A stretch of DNA of 64,000 nucleotides. Origin: Deinandra increscens subsp. villosa (lineage: Eukaryota > Streptophyta > Magnoliopsida > Asterales > Asteraceae). Shown piece by piece: positions 24,236-36,506 of the stretch. A program made the translations under genes and the position numbers. Numbering within the stretch: position 1 is the first letter of the stretch; the number at the start of each line of letters is the position of its first letter. Under the pieces are notes generated by a model. The model had not been told where the DNA came from. It did not search any database and saw nothing but the letters and a program-made list of their open reading frames with translations. The DNA lies in the NCBI GenBank assembly GCA_039602395.1, contig JBCNJP010000007.1, positions 98,348,772 through 98,412,771 of the forward strand, given 5' to 3'.

Positions 24236-27200
24236 CGTGCCGATTTCTTTTTTTTTTTTTTTTTGCTGAGTCATTCTAGGTTTGCCAGGAGGCAACACGT
24301 TTTTACCTTCATTTCATCTTCCGTATGCACCTTTAAAGATTTTTAGGGTTAGGCACTATCAATCTCTCTCTGGATTTGTCGAAAACTTGCAGTTCAGAGG
24401 AGGAAAAGTCCGGCGTGTGCTTGGAACACGATAGAAACCCCAGCAGACGCTCGTAGAAGAGCTAGGGTTCTAAAGAGGGTTACTATTATTTGAGAATTTG
24501 CACCGACCTCCCTCAATCACACCACGGATGTCTATCCGCACCTTTGCGAGTTAGATCGGAAGTTACAGTTTTGTTCCTCCGGTGACGGTTGTCATTGGCC
24601 GGCTTCATAGCCGTGCGTTGAGGCGGCGTCGCTCATCTAATCGATTCTGGTAAGTGATTCACCATTGTTAGGTTTAAGACGTTATTCTTTCTCGACATTC
24701 AGCATCCTCTCTAAAAAACTGTCGTTTTCCGGTGATGGTCAGTTCAACCGAGACCCCAACAGTTTTCCGGTCACGGCCACTCTAGCTGAAATCCAGGCGA
24801 TTAGATGTTTGAATGGTTTTTTGTTGTTGCCTATTTAGTGTTCTGATTAATATTTCTTCCCTTTAGCGCACTCTATAATTTCAATTACATCTTCTGATGT
24901 GGGTTTCCTTTGAGTTTTAGAGGTTAGATGGCCATGAGTTTTGTGATTCAAAACAAGGGTAGGGACTGTGAATTCAATACCGCAAGAGAGTATGGATTGA
25001 TGGTTTTATGCTTTCTTTTGATGATGAAGGTGGTGTATGGAACACCGTATTGAGCCGAGAAGAGAGGCCAGGAGTTGATTAGTTCTTAAAGCCAAATTTG
25101 ATGGGTTTTTTAAGAGGTATGGTCACTTCTCAAGATGTCGTGAGCGTGGGTTGTTTAGGTAAGTTTTTAAGTGTCTTTTTTTTGTTAGTAGATGTGCAGG
25201 AATCAAGTTAAAAGAAAGATGAGATGGGTCTTTTAAATTTGCAGGTATGGAGCAAGGGAAGTGAGATAAGCCTTTGGTTTCTTTTACCAAATTGATTATT
25301 GTTTTTTTCTCTTCAGGTACTTATGTTGAGGAATTCTTCCATTGTCTTTGTATGTTACAATTCCTCATAGTTGTTACATTTTTTTACAATGATTGCTTTT
25401 ATGTCTCTCTATTGCATGTCTTCACTCCTATGTGTATTTACAAATTGTATTGTGTGTTGTAATTTGCAGGTTTCAGAATACTTTTCCATAGCAAGGGAAT
25501 AAACTGCTGATAATGGTTAGATCATTTGCGTTCAATTTCATGTTTCAGATCCAGATCTAGGGTTTAAGGACGGAAATCGTCAACGAACGTTTTAATTTTA
25601 TCGATTCACAATGTTTTTGATAACGTTAACAGATGTGGATTTGCCAGAAGAACTACAGCAGCAAGGGATCCTTTGCTCCATTATCATCAAGATCATCACG
25701 ACCGTTTGAACACCACAAGTCAACCGAGCAGTCGGGCTCTAATAATTCTACAGATCAAAAGAGTAAAATTCTTTCTTCTTGGTTACGAGTCGGGATGTAA
25801 AGGTAATGAATTGCGATTTAAATTATTCGAGTTGATGAGATGTTTGATGATGAATTGATGATTGATATGAAGTATGAATACTTCTTGCAGGTAAAGGGAA
25901 GTTCTATTTGCTTGACTTCCGATTGCCTACACTTTTAAGATGTGATGATGTTTATTGAAAAGGTATGTGTGGTTGATGAGTTACAAATTCAGTGCACGTT
26001 AGACGAAAGGATTTGAATTGAAATATATATTTGGAATTGAATTGAATTGAATTGAATTGAAATTGAATTTGCATTGAAAAGGGAAGAAATTATTAATCAG
26101 AACACTAAATAGGCAACATGGGTTTGTAATCTGTGCGCCATTATATGACTGCCATAAACCGTTCTTAACTTCTTCAATGAGGTAGGCAAACAAAGGTGAT
26201 GCGGCTATGCTCAGGCCTATGAACAAGCCACAGACGAAACAGTCTCCCAAGAGCCAAGGTAATTTTACAACACATTGTTAAGATGTAATGTAAACAATGA
26301 ACCATTGGTTCTTTTAAGAGATGATTTTTGTTTTGCAACACCGATATAAATTACCTGTTTCTGTCCCGTACCTCATCTGCATGACCCATAGATCAAGACA
26401 GTATAAGTGATGTTACCATGATATAAAAGAGAGCTTACATTTTTCCCTTGGTAATAGGAAACTGTTAAAGAAAAGCCTTGGGCCATCTAGGTCAAAATTA
26501 TAGGTACCTTGAATGTCTAATTACATACTGAGAGTTGTTTACTTATTAAATCAGTTTATTAGGTCCCAAATCAAACTGTATGGTAATTAGTATTTCAAGC
26601 TCTTAATCCAATTGTTTATTGTTATCATCTGCTTCTTGCCTTTATTAATATCTGTTGTTGTTGATCAGGAAATTTTTTTTGGTGGGAGCAATATAGTATT
26701 TACCTTTCTTATTATCTAAATTGTGAGCTGAATAGCCTGTGCTAAACAGGACAGCCCGCCCACATCTCACTCATTATTGCTTAAACAAATTGTTTGTTAA
26801 TAAAAATTATACGATTCGTGTGATCATGCAGGAGGACCAGCTGAGCTTGGCAAAAACAAACCATAACAGGTACTTCATCTCTAATATTGATAACGATGAT
26901 AAGGATTCCGGTCATGATTGCTACCAGAACTATGACAGTTACATTGGTGCGAGGTGAGGTCTGTTTTCATTCTAATTCATTGTCTTCTTTTTGTTATGTA
27001 TCAAATTACGAGTTTCTGTGATGGATTGATTTTGATCAAGTTTATCTTTAAACACCTTTTGGGTTCTTGGTTTTTGAAATACCATCTCCTAGGTTAAAAG
27101 GTTGAATCTGTATGGCAAAAAATGGAGGTTTTGTTGAAAGCTCTTTAGAGGACATGTTACACCAATGGATATACCTATGTGAAATGGGTTTTATAATAGG

Positions 27201-28440
27201 TTTAAATGAGTAGTCACATATGTAAATGATATATGTGCACCTTTTCTTTATTTGATCGTTTCCAATTTTTATTCATTTTTTTTTAATAAGATCAAAGTTT
27301 TACTATAGTTTTTGATGTATGTGCCTGATTCAAGGTATGCCATTTATATTAAATAGTTTTGATTAGTTCATTTCTTCGTATGTTTGGTTATTGTCTCTGT
27401 TTGGTTAGCAAAGGACCAAAAAATACATAGTTTAGGTCGATTTAATTTGAGCAGTGGTTTATGTGATTTAAGGAGAGCTATTTGTATTTGTATTAAACTT
27501 TTTTTGATTACTTAATTTCCAGTAATGAAGGCATATACATCTGTATATTAGTCTCAATTAAGAGTGACCTTTGTAAATAAAAATGAATTCATGACATACC
27601 AAGGGGGTGGTGTGTAAAAAAATATATATACAGGGCCTGTTGTTATTTCTGACCCGTCTCATTGTCCTTATCTAATGTTTGTGTTTTTTAGGTACAGGTA
27701 GAAGAAATTATATATGATTATTGTTGCATATCATTTGAGGTTAGTTTAATTAATCTGCTTCGGGTTATGTTATTTTTTGAGTGCATCATAACATCATGAG
27801 GATATAAGTTTAGGGTCTTTGTTTTTTGGTCCTGCAGCACCTGTGACTTTTTGCAGCCGCCGTTGATTATTTTTCGTCACTCCTTCAACAGCGACTACAT
27901 GGATGATTATAGTTTGATTTACACTGTAGGGGCCTTCTTGGCTTAGCATTTGGTGAGGTTTATTGTCTTTTCAAGCGGTGCTCTAACGACTTGCCATCCA
28001 ACCACATCGGGCGCGGAGCACCGATCGAAATATCTTGTATTTTAACAGTCCACATAAAAGATATTGGGGCTTTGTTAATCAACCTCATTTTAATTTTTTT
28101 TCTTCTATTACCAGTTTTTAAATTAAATCTGTATGACCGATGCAACACACGGTTAATCTCTATTATATATATGTATGTATTAAAACATTACTCAAAATAA
28201 CTAGATATTTAGGAGTAGCTATTATATTCCATATTTTGTTAATATACATTAATTCTAAAAAGAGAATGTCGATAACTTATATACTTCGGTTTACTCATTT
28301 TTATTACCAATTTATACAGAAAATCTGTACGACCGTAGCAACGCACGATTGATCTCTATTATATTTTAATATACAAAACTCATACAATTAAAATTATATT
28401 TAATCTCAAATACCGGAGCAACGCGCGGTCGATCTCTAGT
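24236..28440 (+). mobile_element. Candidate Helitron-like segment with exon-like pieces; 3' end at 28439
   Basis: CTAG at 28436-28439 followed by T ends a GC-rich CAACGCGCGGTCGATCT block, the usual look of plant Helitron 3' termini. Two more copies of the block lie at 28142 and 28337. The 5' TC end is not identified, so 24236 is only where exon-like sequence starts. Inside are splice-like signals (donor GTAAGTG at about 24651, acceptors TTTGCAG near 25243 and 25469) and short coding-like stretches at 25634-25798 and 26832-26955, without a long frame or a Rep/helicase gene. It could instead be a decayed host gene or non-coding transcript beside a Helitron end. Confidence 0.35.
26832..26955 (+). 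pseudogene. Exon-like coding fragment, unknown protein
   Basis: After a CATGCAG acceptor, the frame reads EDQLSLAKTNHNRYFISNID, then DNDDKDSGHDCYQNYDSYIGAR, and meets GTGAGG, a good donor. The acidic, hydrophilic sequence looks coding but I do not recognise it. A second exon-like piece at 25634-25798 reads MWICQKNYSSKGSFAPLSS and a Ser-rich continuation to WLRVGM. The two could belong to one captured gene. Confidence 0.3.
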
Positions 28441-28868
28441 TTTAGTTAACATATAAATTCGGCCTAACCAGTTGGTTACTCCTTTTATCTTAAAAATGTA
28501 GGGAATAATTTTCATTTTCCACATATACTCACGTCTTTTCTATGATGTATTATTATTACTATTTTAATTTTTAGGAAGTCCTTAGTAATGATAATTTAAA
28601 TCACATTGTTACCATAACTAATGGTTTATCCAGAATATGTTACGAAATAAATAATAAAGTTTTCATATATTTTTAACTGTTTCTAGAAAAAAAGAAAAGA
28701 ATAAAAGTACACCACCGCCATGAAAAGATGTCGTGATCGGGAAGAGTGGGAGACACGACTCCAAGCATATATACGGAATATTAAAGAAGTAAATAAATAA
28801 ATAAATAATATAATTACCAAATTAACAATATTATAATAAATATAGGTACGTAACATAGCATGCACGTA
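28441..28868. other. Intergenic, no gene seen
   Basis: AT-rich; an AAAT-type short repeat at about 28785-28806. Nothing coding. Confidence 0.3.
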
Positions 28869-28871
28869 TTA

Positions 28872-29858
28872 GGCTAAGTGTAGTGGATAAAGCCCCATAA
28901 AGCCCCACAAGGGGCATTATGCGCCATGTGGACGCTGACTGGGCAAGGGGCTTTATGGGGCTTTATGGTGTAGTGGATAAAGCCCCATAAAGCCCACCAT
29001 CATCATTACCTTATTATTATTTTTTTAACTTTTTTTTAAAAAGTACTTTCATTAAAAATAAAATAAAAGACAACAAAATAAATTAAAACATCACAACTTA
29101 AAAGAAAACACGAACGCCTATATATAACTATTAAACGTGAAAATAGGATCTTCGGGGTTGTTGATGCATGGCCTCAAAAAAGCCCAAACGCCTGCGTATA
29201 TAAAGCTCTTGCCATATTCAGTTTTGTACTCGTTCAACGACCTTCGCAGCACTGAGCTTATACCCTCCGCGCCATATTGTCGCTCGAGTCGTACATAGAT
29301 ATCATTAAAAGTTCGTGCCTTCGATTGCAAGTCCCACCATTTCGCCCTGATAAAGTTCCCGTTTAAAAACACTCCACGTCGCCGTTTGAAGTCATCAATC
29401 ACGGCATTCCAAAACTCGTTTGGCCGGCGTCCATCATTCCAATTGTGTGCGACGTTAACGAAAGATTGTGCCACCGCTAAGTCGTCTTCGACCTTCCAAC
29501 TACGCCTACTCATTGTGAATGTTTGTGAAAGTTTATAAAATAGATGGGGTATATATAGTAGAAGAATAGAAGTAGAGAGGAGTTGGAGTGGTGTGTGAGA
29601 TGTTTAAAAAAGTGGGGTATTTATAGGTAAAAGAGGGTTTAAATTAAAAAAATTAAAAAAAAAAAAACTTTGCTCAACGGTACAAAATTGAGCCGTTGAA
29701 CGGCTATTTTTTTTTATTCATCGGCGTTATAGGGCTAACGCCCCTCGCCCATTCTCCCTCTATAACGCCCCCATAACGCCCCACCGTAGTGGGGGTGGGC
29801 GTTATGGGGGGCGTTATGGAGCCCTTTTTGGCCCAGTAACGCCCCACTACGGGCAGCC
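28872..29858 (-). mobile_element. PIF/Harbinger element with intact SANT ORF1 and no transposase
   Basis: 987 bp flanked by TTA (28869-28871, 29859-29861). Terminal inverted repeats are GGCTAAGTGTAGTGG and GGCTGCCCGTAGTGG. The left subterminal block GTAGTGGATAAAGCCCC is duplicated at 28880 and 28971. The right side is rich in GGGCGTTATGG words in both orientations. It carries one gene (29118-29513, minus). Confidence 0.88.
29118..29513 (-). CDS. Harbinger ORF1-like SANT/Myb protein, intact
   Basis: An uninterrupted 131 aa frame from ATG at 29513. It begins MSRRSWKVEDDLAVAQSFVN with tryptophans spaced as in a SANT/trihelix domain, followed by NEFWNAVIDDFKRRR, RAKWWDLQSKARTFNDIY and a short C-terminal part ending FTFNSYI. 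It is shorter than the 8392-9569 protein and lacks the Pro/Gln-rich N-terminus and NAM-associated tail. In this superfamily ORF1 acts with a separate DDE transposase, by binding element ends and helping nuclear import. The absence of stops suggests either recent insertion or some selection. Confidence 0.75.
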   Translation of the reverse strand: MSRRSWKVEDDLAVAQSFVNVAHNWNDGRRPNEFWNAVIDDFKRRRGVFLNGNFIRAKWWDLQSKARTFNDIYVRLERQYGAEGISSVLRRSLNEYKTEYGKSFIYAGVWAFLRPCINNPEDPIFTFNSYI

Positions 29859-29861
29859 TTA

Positions 29862-30837
29862 GTTGCAACCAAACCCCCTCCCTACTATATAGTATATCAC
29901 ATTTCATGTTTACCATGACTATATTATATCAATCATTTCCTATCTATTATTTATAGAGTAAACAATATTAAATAAAATTTATATGAGAATGAAATAAGGA
30001 TTTCTAACGTTAATTACATCATTTTTCCTCTAATTCTCCTGTTATTTCCTTATAGGCTAAAAGAGTGATGTGTAAACATAACTCCTCAAAATGTTTTTTT
30101 AAGAATAAAAATATTTAATAAACCCATTAATATTAATTAAAAATAAACATTAGAAACTAAAATATAAAAATAAAAACATAGAAAATAACTATAAACTAAA
30201 AGTTACAAAAAATATTAAGTTAAAAACATTACTAACTATGACATTTACAAACCTATCGGTTAGTTAGTAGCTGGTGTTGAGTTGGTGGTGTTATAAGCAT
30301 AGATGCATAGTCGTGTAGCATAATTATTCTTTATTTTTCTATTTTCAATCTCAACGAATTTAGTAAAGGAGTTGGTGGTATAATATGTACAGTCGTCTAA
30401 AATAGTTTTTAGGCCTTAGACGATGCTGTAAGCGTTTGAGTCGTTACGTGTTCTTTTAAGCAGTTTTTTTCATATGACGTTATATCAATACAACTGTTTT
30501 GTATGATTGCGTTATCCTGACAACGTACGGGTTATAAAATCTTGTTAATATATATTATGGTTCTTTATTACAATTGCACAAAATATATAAACCATTTGTA
30601 TACATAGGGGTAGAAAGAGTAAATACTAAAAAGTATAGGGAGTGGGATTGTAGATTAGGAAAACCGAAAATTTGAAATTAGGAGAAGGAAAAGACTGGAG
30701 GTTAAAGAAACAATTACAAGACTCAACTACTCTCTACACACACATCACATAAGCGTTGAATTCGTAGAACAACAAACCACTTTTCATTAATTTCCACTCC
30801 TTAATTTCATACATTTTCATGCAAATTCACTCTAGCT
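29862..30837 (+). promoter_or_regulatory. Upstream region of RBOHE with TATA box
   Basis: AT-rich with no gene. TATATAA at 30584-30590 would place transcription start near 30615, giving a leader of about 220 bases rich in CT/AC (30700-30760) before the ATG at 30838. Evidence is positional only. Confidence 0.4.
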
Positions 30838-33800
30838 ATGAGGTTTGATTCTCATTCTCCGGCGAGTAGCTGCTCCGACGGAAGATCGAATTCCGGCGAC
30901 GTTTACGGAACCGGAGTAGCAAATGCAATGCTTCCTGATGAGGATCATTTAGTGGAGGTCACGTTGGAACTGGAAGACGATTCGATTATCTCATGCAGTA
31001 TCAATCCACCTGTAAACAACAATTCGAATCTTCATCGATCGGGATCGCCACCAGCCGCCGCCGCCGCCGCCGCGTCGAGGCTTCGTCGGAAGTTTTCGTG
31101 GTTAACGTCGCCGTCGTCGTCGGATGGGAGCGTGGATCGTGGTGGTGTCGGGGCGGCGTCGCGAGAAGATCGGAAATTGGAAGCGAAACTGATTCGTACG
31201 AAATCCAGCGCTCAACGAGCGTTGGGAGGGCTTAGGTTTATTAGCAAAACTACGAGCGCAGCAGACGTTAACGAAATGTGGAAGAATGTGGAGTCGCGAT
31301 TTGGGCGTCTTTCGAGGAACGACGGGCTTTTAGCTCGAGAGGATTTCGCAGAATGTATAGGTGACGGTTGAACCGACCGATTATTAGTGGTTATAGTAGG
31401 GTTGTAAATGAGCCGAGCAGAGCCAGCTCGTTTAGTTTTGAGCTTGACTCGATTCAAGTTTTTGAAGCTCGAGCCCCGGCTCGTAAAGAATTATTTAAGA
31501 TCGAAGTCGGCTCGTGCTCGATTCGTTTATAATTAGTTTTTCTTTTTTATATATTATTATAATTAAATTTGTGTATATTTTAAAATACTATTTTTATATA
31601 GAAAATAATATATATTATTTACTTATTTTATCAAAATTTTATATATAATAATAATTATTTTAAAAAAATATATTTGAAAATAAAATAAAAATTATATAAA
31701 GAAAAGGCTCGTTAAGGCTCGCGAGCCAGTTACGTAAATCTCGGGGGCTTGAGCTCGTTTAGTAAACGAGCCTTATCTCAATGGTCGAGCTTGTCAAGGT
31801 TCCGCTTGTTTTGGGATTTTTATCAATTCGATTTCAATATCGAGTAGTTTACACTTTACAAGGACTCAGCTCATTTACACACCTAGTTTATGTGATTTTT
31901 GCAGGAATGGCGGACTCGAAGGAATTTGCATTGGGAGTATTCGATGCATTGGCTAGAAGAAGACGGCAGAAATTGGGGAAGATCACGAAAGCAGAGCTTC
32001 ACGACTTTTGGTTACAGATTTCAGATCAGAGCTTTGACGCTCGTCTGCAGATTTTCTTCGACATGTATGTTAGTTATCTCACAGACTCTCTAATTATCTA
32101 TCTTTCTGTTCATTGATTTTATCAGAAATCCTCAAGGTGGTGACATTAATTTTAAAATTCTGCACCCAAAAGGTTAAACAACCTCAACCTGCACAAATTC
32201 TGAAATCTGAATCAGAGTCAAACACTTCAGGTGGCGTTCGGTTCACGGAATGGTAACTGTAATTGGATTTGTAAAGTTTTCCTTTTAAAGTTGTGCTTAA
32301 CGTTGTGGTAAAAAAGGAGTTTGAAATACAATGAATTCACTTTAATCAATGTGAATTTAGAAAATCCTTCACTTTTAACGAAAGAGAAAGTTACATGACC
32401 TCAAATTCCATTGATTAAAGGAATGCCATTGTATTTCAAAACATCTTCCTTACCCAACTTAACGCACGAATTTTAAAAAGAAAAACTTTACAATTCCGAA
32501 TTGACATTACAGTTCCGTGAACCAAACGCCACCTTCTTTGAACGTGTGAAATGACTAGTCTGCCCTTCGAATAATTTCTCCAACCAAATTTCGAGTTTGC
32601 ATGACGTTTTCTTTTATCTGAGATCGTTTCCCCCAAGTTAGATTGCAGATAAAGCCCAGTGCCATAGTGTTAGCCCATCTTCCATATAGCAGCCCAACAC
32701 TTGTCTTGTAGCCCAGGAACATCCAATCTCACACAATCAGCCCATACGTTGACCAGCAGCATGGAAAAGAAACAAATCACAACACATTAGAATTATATAT
32801 ATACCAACCATACTAAAGTAGTTTGATATTATTATATATATTTTTTTAACAATTTTCTTTCTTTGTAAGGAATAAAGTTTTGTGGCAAAACCCAGTGGAA
32901 ACTGGATTCAAACTAAACAAGGGGAAAGGGTAAAATTTTACAGTTAGGACTTCTGTTGGAGGAATTTAAGTGTTCAACAAGAGGCCACAACCCCTTGAAG
33001 ATTACAAAGTTTTTATCTTGAATTGTCTTTCTCTTGTTTATAAACATTACAAATTAATTTATTAAATCAAACTTTATATGTCTTTTGAGATTGCTTAAAG
33101 CACATTCTTGATTGACGATGAAGCTGACCAATTTGTGAGTTTTGTTTCTTGTTAAGCAAGTTTTTTATGATTATTTTTCCTTTTCGTTCTTATAAACGCA
33201 GGGCCGACAGAAATGAAGATGGAAGAATCACGAGGGATGAGATTCAAGAGGTATATGTGTATTTGGTACATAAGATTCTTTTATTTTTGTATCTCCTGAA
33301 AAACATTTAGCTACACAATGTCCTGTTAAACCCTGCATTTCTAGTGAAGGGATTATTGACTTTGCCACTTTGGGATACTTTATTTAATATCTATTTTGCT
33401 CTATATTTATAAGCAGCTGCTTGTGCTTAGCGCTGCAGCAAACAGATTGCTGAAGTTGAAAGAAGAAGCCAAGGAATATGCTTCTTTAATCATGGAAGAA
33501 CTTGACCCTGAAAATCTTGGATATATTGAGGTAATGTAGCTGAAAAGCAAATCTTACAACAAAAGTTTAGGGTGCGTTTGGTTGTGGAAAACGTTTTCCA
33601 GTTTTCAGTTTTCTAGAAAATGAAATGGGTTTTCCATCTCTAGAAAACACATGAAAGTTTTTGAAAACGCGTTCTAAACCAAAAGATGGGTTTTCCATTT
33701 TCCAAAATAGAAAATTGAAAACAGAAAACACGGAAAATGGAAAACAAAAAAAAAGTGTTTTCCAATTTTAGTTTAAAAGTTTTATGTTTTCCAGGAAATT

Positions 33801-36506
33801 TTTTATGGAAAATTACAATTTGAACGCGTTTTCTGTTTTCCATGTTTTCTTAGAAAACGGAAATGGAAAACAGGGTGTGTTTTCCACAACCAAATGCACC
33901 CTTAGCCTTTTAAGTTTTAAGGATTCATGACTGTTGGAAATCTTGAATGTTTTTGTTTTTCAGCTATGGCAGTTGGAAACCCTTTTACTACAAAGGGAAG
34001 TTTACATGAACTACAGTAGACCTCTGAGCATGCCAAGTGGAGGTTGGAGCCAGAATTTGAGTTCATTGAAACCAAAAAGCATCGTCTTTCGGCTAATCCG
34101 TTTTCTGAGGTGGGCTTTGATCGAAAACTGGCAAAGAAGTTGGGTTTTGCTGCTATGGTTTTTAGCCATGGCTTGTTTATTTTCATGGAAATTTAAGCAG
34201 TATAGAAACAAGGCGGCGTTTCAGGTAATGGGGTATTGTTTAACCACTGCTAAAGGGGCTGCTGAGACCCTCAAACTCAATATGGCTCTTGTTCTTCTAC
34301 CCGTTTGTCGAAATATGCTAACGATTTTAAGGTCTACACGAGCCCGTTTGTTCATTCCTTTTGATGACAATATCAACTTTCACAAGGTGATTAACAAGTA
34401 ACCAGTAGACATCCTTTAAATCATGTTACTTCATGAAAAATATTTGATAACAAATGTCATAACTATTGCAGGTAATTGCTTTTGCTATAGCTATTGGAAT
34501 CGTTTTGCATGTTGGGAATCATATAATTTGCGATTTCCCTCGGTTGGTAAACTCTTCACCTGAGAAGTTTGCTCTCATAGCATCAGATTTTCATGACAAA
34601 AAGCCGACATACAAGGAATTAATAAGCGGGGTGGAAGGGGTGACTGGAATTTCTATGCTGATATTGATGGCTTTCGCTTTTACTCTAGCTTCAAGATCTT
34701 TCAGGAAAAATCTGTTAAATCTTCCATCACCATTTAACCGATTAATAGGATTTAATGCATTTTGGTTTTCTCATCATCTTTTCGGTTTGGTGTACATACT
34801 GCTTATCATTCATGGATCATTCCTGTTTTTGGTTCATAACTGGACTCAAAAGACAGTAAGATATTTGCTTTCTTTTTATATGAAAAATACAAAACATTGT
34901 TTGAAGATTTTGTAAGATGTTTCCCAATCTTGCAGACATGGATGTATATCTCGGTTCCAATCTTAATATACGCAGCTGAGAGGAGCTTAAGAACAGGACG
35001 GTCAGAACACTACTCGCCTAAAATCATAACAGTGAGCATATACAATAAATTATCTCATTGTTTATTAACATAAAATATGCTAATAACATGTTTTTTTTTT
35101 TACCAGTTTTCCAGCCTACCAGGAGATGTTTTCAGCATAATCATGTCTAAACCAAATGGATTCAAATACAGGAGTGGACAATATATATTTCTGAAGTGCC
35201 CTTCAATCTCTCCATTCGAATGGTATATAACTATATGTTACATATATATAAACTATAAAGTATATTCATTGTTTCTTAATAGTAATGCTTAGGTATTCTT
35301 CTTCACAATTTTAATAATTTTTAGGCACCCATTTTCACTTACTTCATCACCAGGAGACGAGTACCTTAGTGTTCACATCCGGACAGCCGGAGACTGGACA
35401 CAAGAACTCAAGCAAGTATTAACTGATGATAATGGTTCTGCAAGAACGATTGGACGAACTAAATTTAGGAAGCTAGGGGAAATCAATTCAAAAGGGTAAT
35501 TTTATCTGGCATTAACAGCTTCAGTTTTATATATGCATGACAAATTTTTTTTTGTAAGGGAAAATGTAAATTATGCAGTTTACCAAAGCTGCTGTTGGAT
35601 GGACCTTACGGCGCACCAGCACAGGACTACAGGAACTATGATGTTCTACTTCTTGTCGGGCTAGGAATTGGAGCGACTCCTTTCATAAGCATTCTTAGAG
35701 ACTTATTAAACAATAATCGCGCACTAGAAAACCAAACGGATTCAAACACAGAAACGAGTATTTCAACTGATAGTCTTATGAGTCAAGCATCTTCAAACAT
35801 GTCATTAACACCTGAAAAGAAAAAACCAAGAAGGGCTAAAAGTGCAAACTTTTATTGGGTCACTAGGGAACCAGGCTCGTTCGAATGGTTCAAGGGAGTC
35901 ATGAATGAAGTCGCTGGAATGGACCACAAAGTAATTAGCACACTTGTTTAATATGTTGATATATGTCATTAAAGATCTACCAATTAACTTGATTGTGATT
36001 ATAAACAGGGTCAAATTGAGATGCACAATTATCTTACAAGTGTTTATGAGGAGGGTGATGCAAGATCAACTCTAATCACTATGGTTCAAGCACTTTCCCA
36101 TGCCAAACATGGAGTTGACATCCTATCTGGCACCAGAGTATGACAGACACATCATACATTATATTTATACATACTACATTAATCTAATATGCTAGAATTG
36201 AACTATCAAACTAACAAGACACAAAGCTTTGTTGCAGGTAAGGACACATTTTGCTAGACCAAATTGGGGAGAGGTGTTCAACAAGGTAGCATCAAAACAT
36301 CCGGATTCAACCGTAGGTAAATAAAATAATCCTCTAAAATTCCGTCCCGATTAGGTAAAATACGAGTTAAACCTTAGGAAAATGTTGGTTTTGTAGGAGT
36401 GTTTTATTGTGGGATGCCAGTGTTGGCAAAGGAGCTGAAGAAACTATCATATGCGATGAGCCACAAGACATCGACACGATTTGAGTTCCACAAGGAGTAT
36501 TTCTAA
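30838..36506 (+). CDS. RBOHE: Respiratory burst NADPH oxidase, RBOHE type
   Basis: Plasma-membrane enzyme that passes electrons from cytosolic NADPH to apoplastic O2, making superoxide. Thirteen exons: 30838-31360, 31905-32064, 33202-33250, 33417-33530, 33964-34386, 34472-34855, 34936-35031, 35107-35222, 35325-35495, 35579-35930, 36009-36137, 36238-36316, 36397-36506; 2706 bp, 901 aa, all junctions in frame. Order: Ser-rich N-terminus with LVEVTLELEDDS, RALGGLRFI block, EF-hand loop D230-x-N-x-D-G-R-I-T with E241, a second EF-like DPENLGYIE, membrane helices with heme histidines (LHVGNH, FSHHLFG), FAD-binding HPFSLTSSPGD, NADPH-binding GLGIGATPF, and the family end FEFHKEYF. The N-terminus and MGYCLTTAKGAAETLKLNM stretch fit RBOHE best, by memory. 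Introns 1, 2 and 4 each contain a MITE. Confidence 0.96.
31397..31885. mobile_element. hAT-like MITE in RBOHE intron 1
   Basis: Ends TAGGGTTGTAAATGAGC and, inverted, TAGGTGTGTAAATGAGC are typical hAT MITE termini. Internal words GAGCTCG/CGAGCC occur in both orientations around an AT-rich core. Flanking octamers GGTTATAG/GTTTATGT match at only five of eight positions, so insertion is old. Confidence 0.65.
32230..32533. mobile_element. TIR MITE in RBOHE intron 2
   Basis: Inverted ends GGTGGCGTTCGGTTCACGG / GGTGGCGTTTGGTTCACGG with long arms. The interior matches 18677-18985. The TSD is not clear. Confidence 0.75.
33570..33901. mobile_element. Harbinger MITE in RBOHE intron 4
   Basis: 332 bp flanked by TTA (33567-33569, 33902-33904), with ends GGGTGCGTTTGGTTGTGG / GGGTGCATTTGGTTGTGG. 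The interior is dominated by GTTTTCCA/TGGAAAAC words in both orientations, giving strong foldback potential. Confidence 0.85.

Noticed and set aside
34206..34230. Possible splice donor CAG|GTAATG in RBOHE exon 5
   Set aside because: Reading through gives the conserved VMGYCLTTAKGAAETLKLNM block, so no intron is there.
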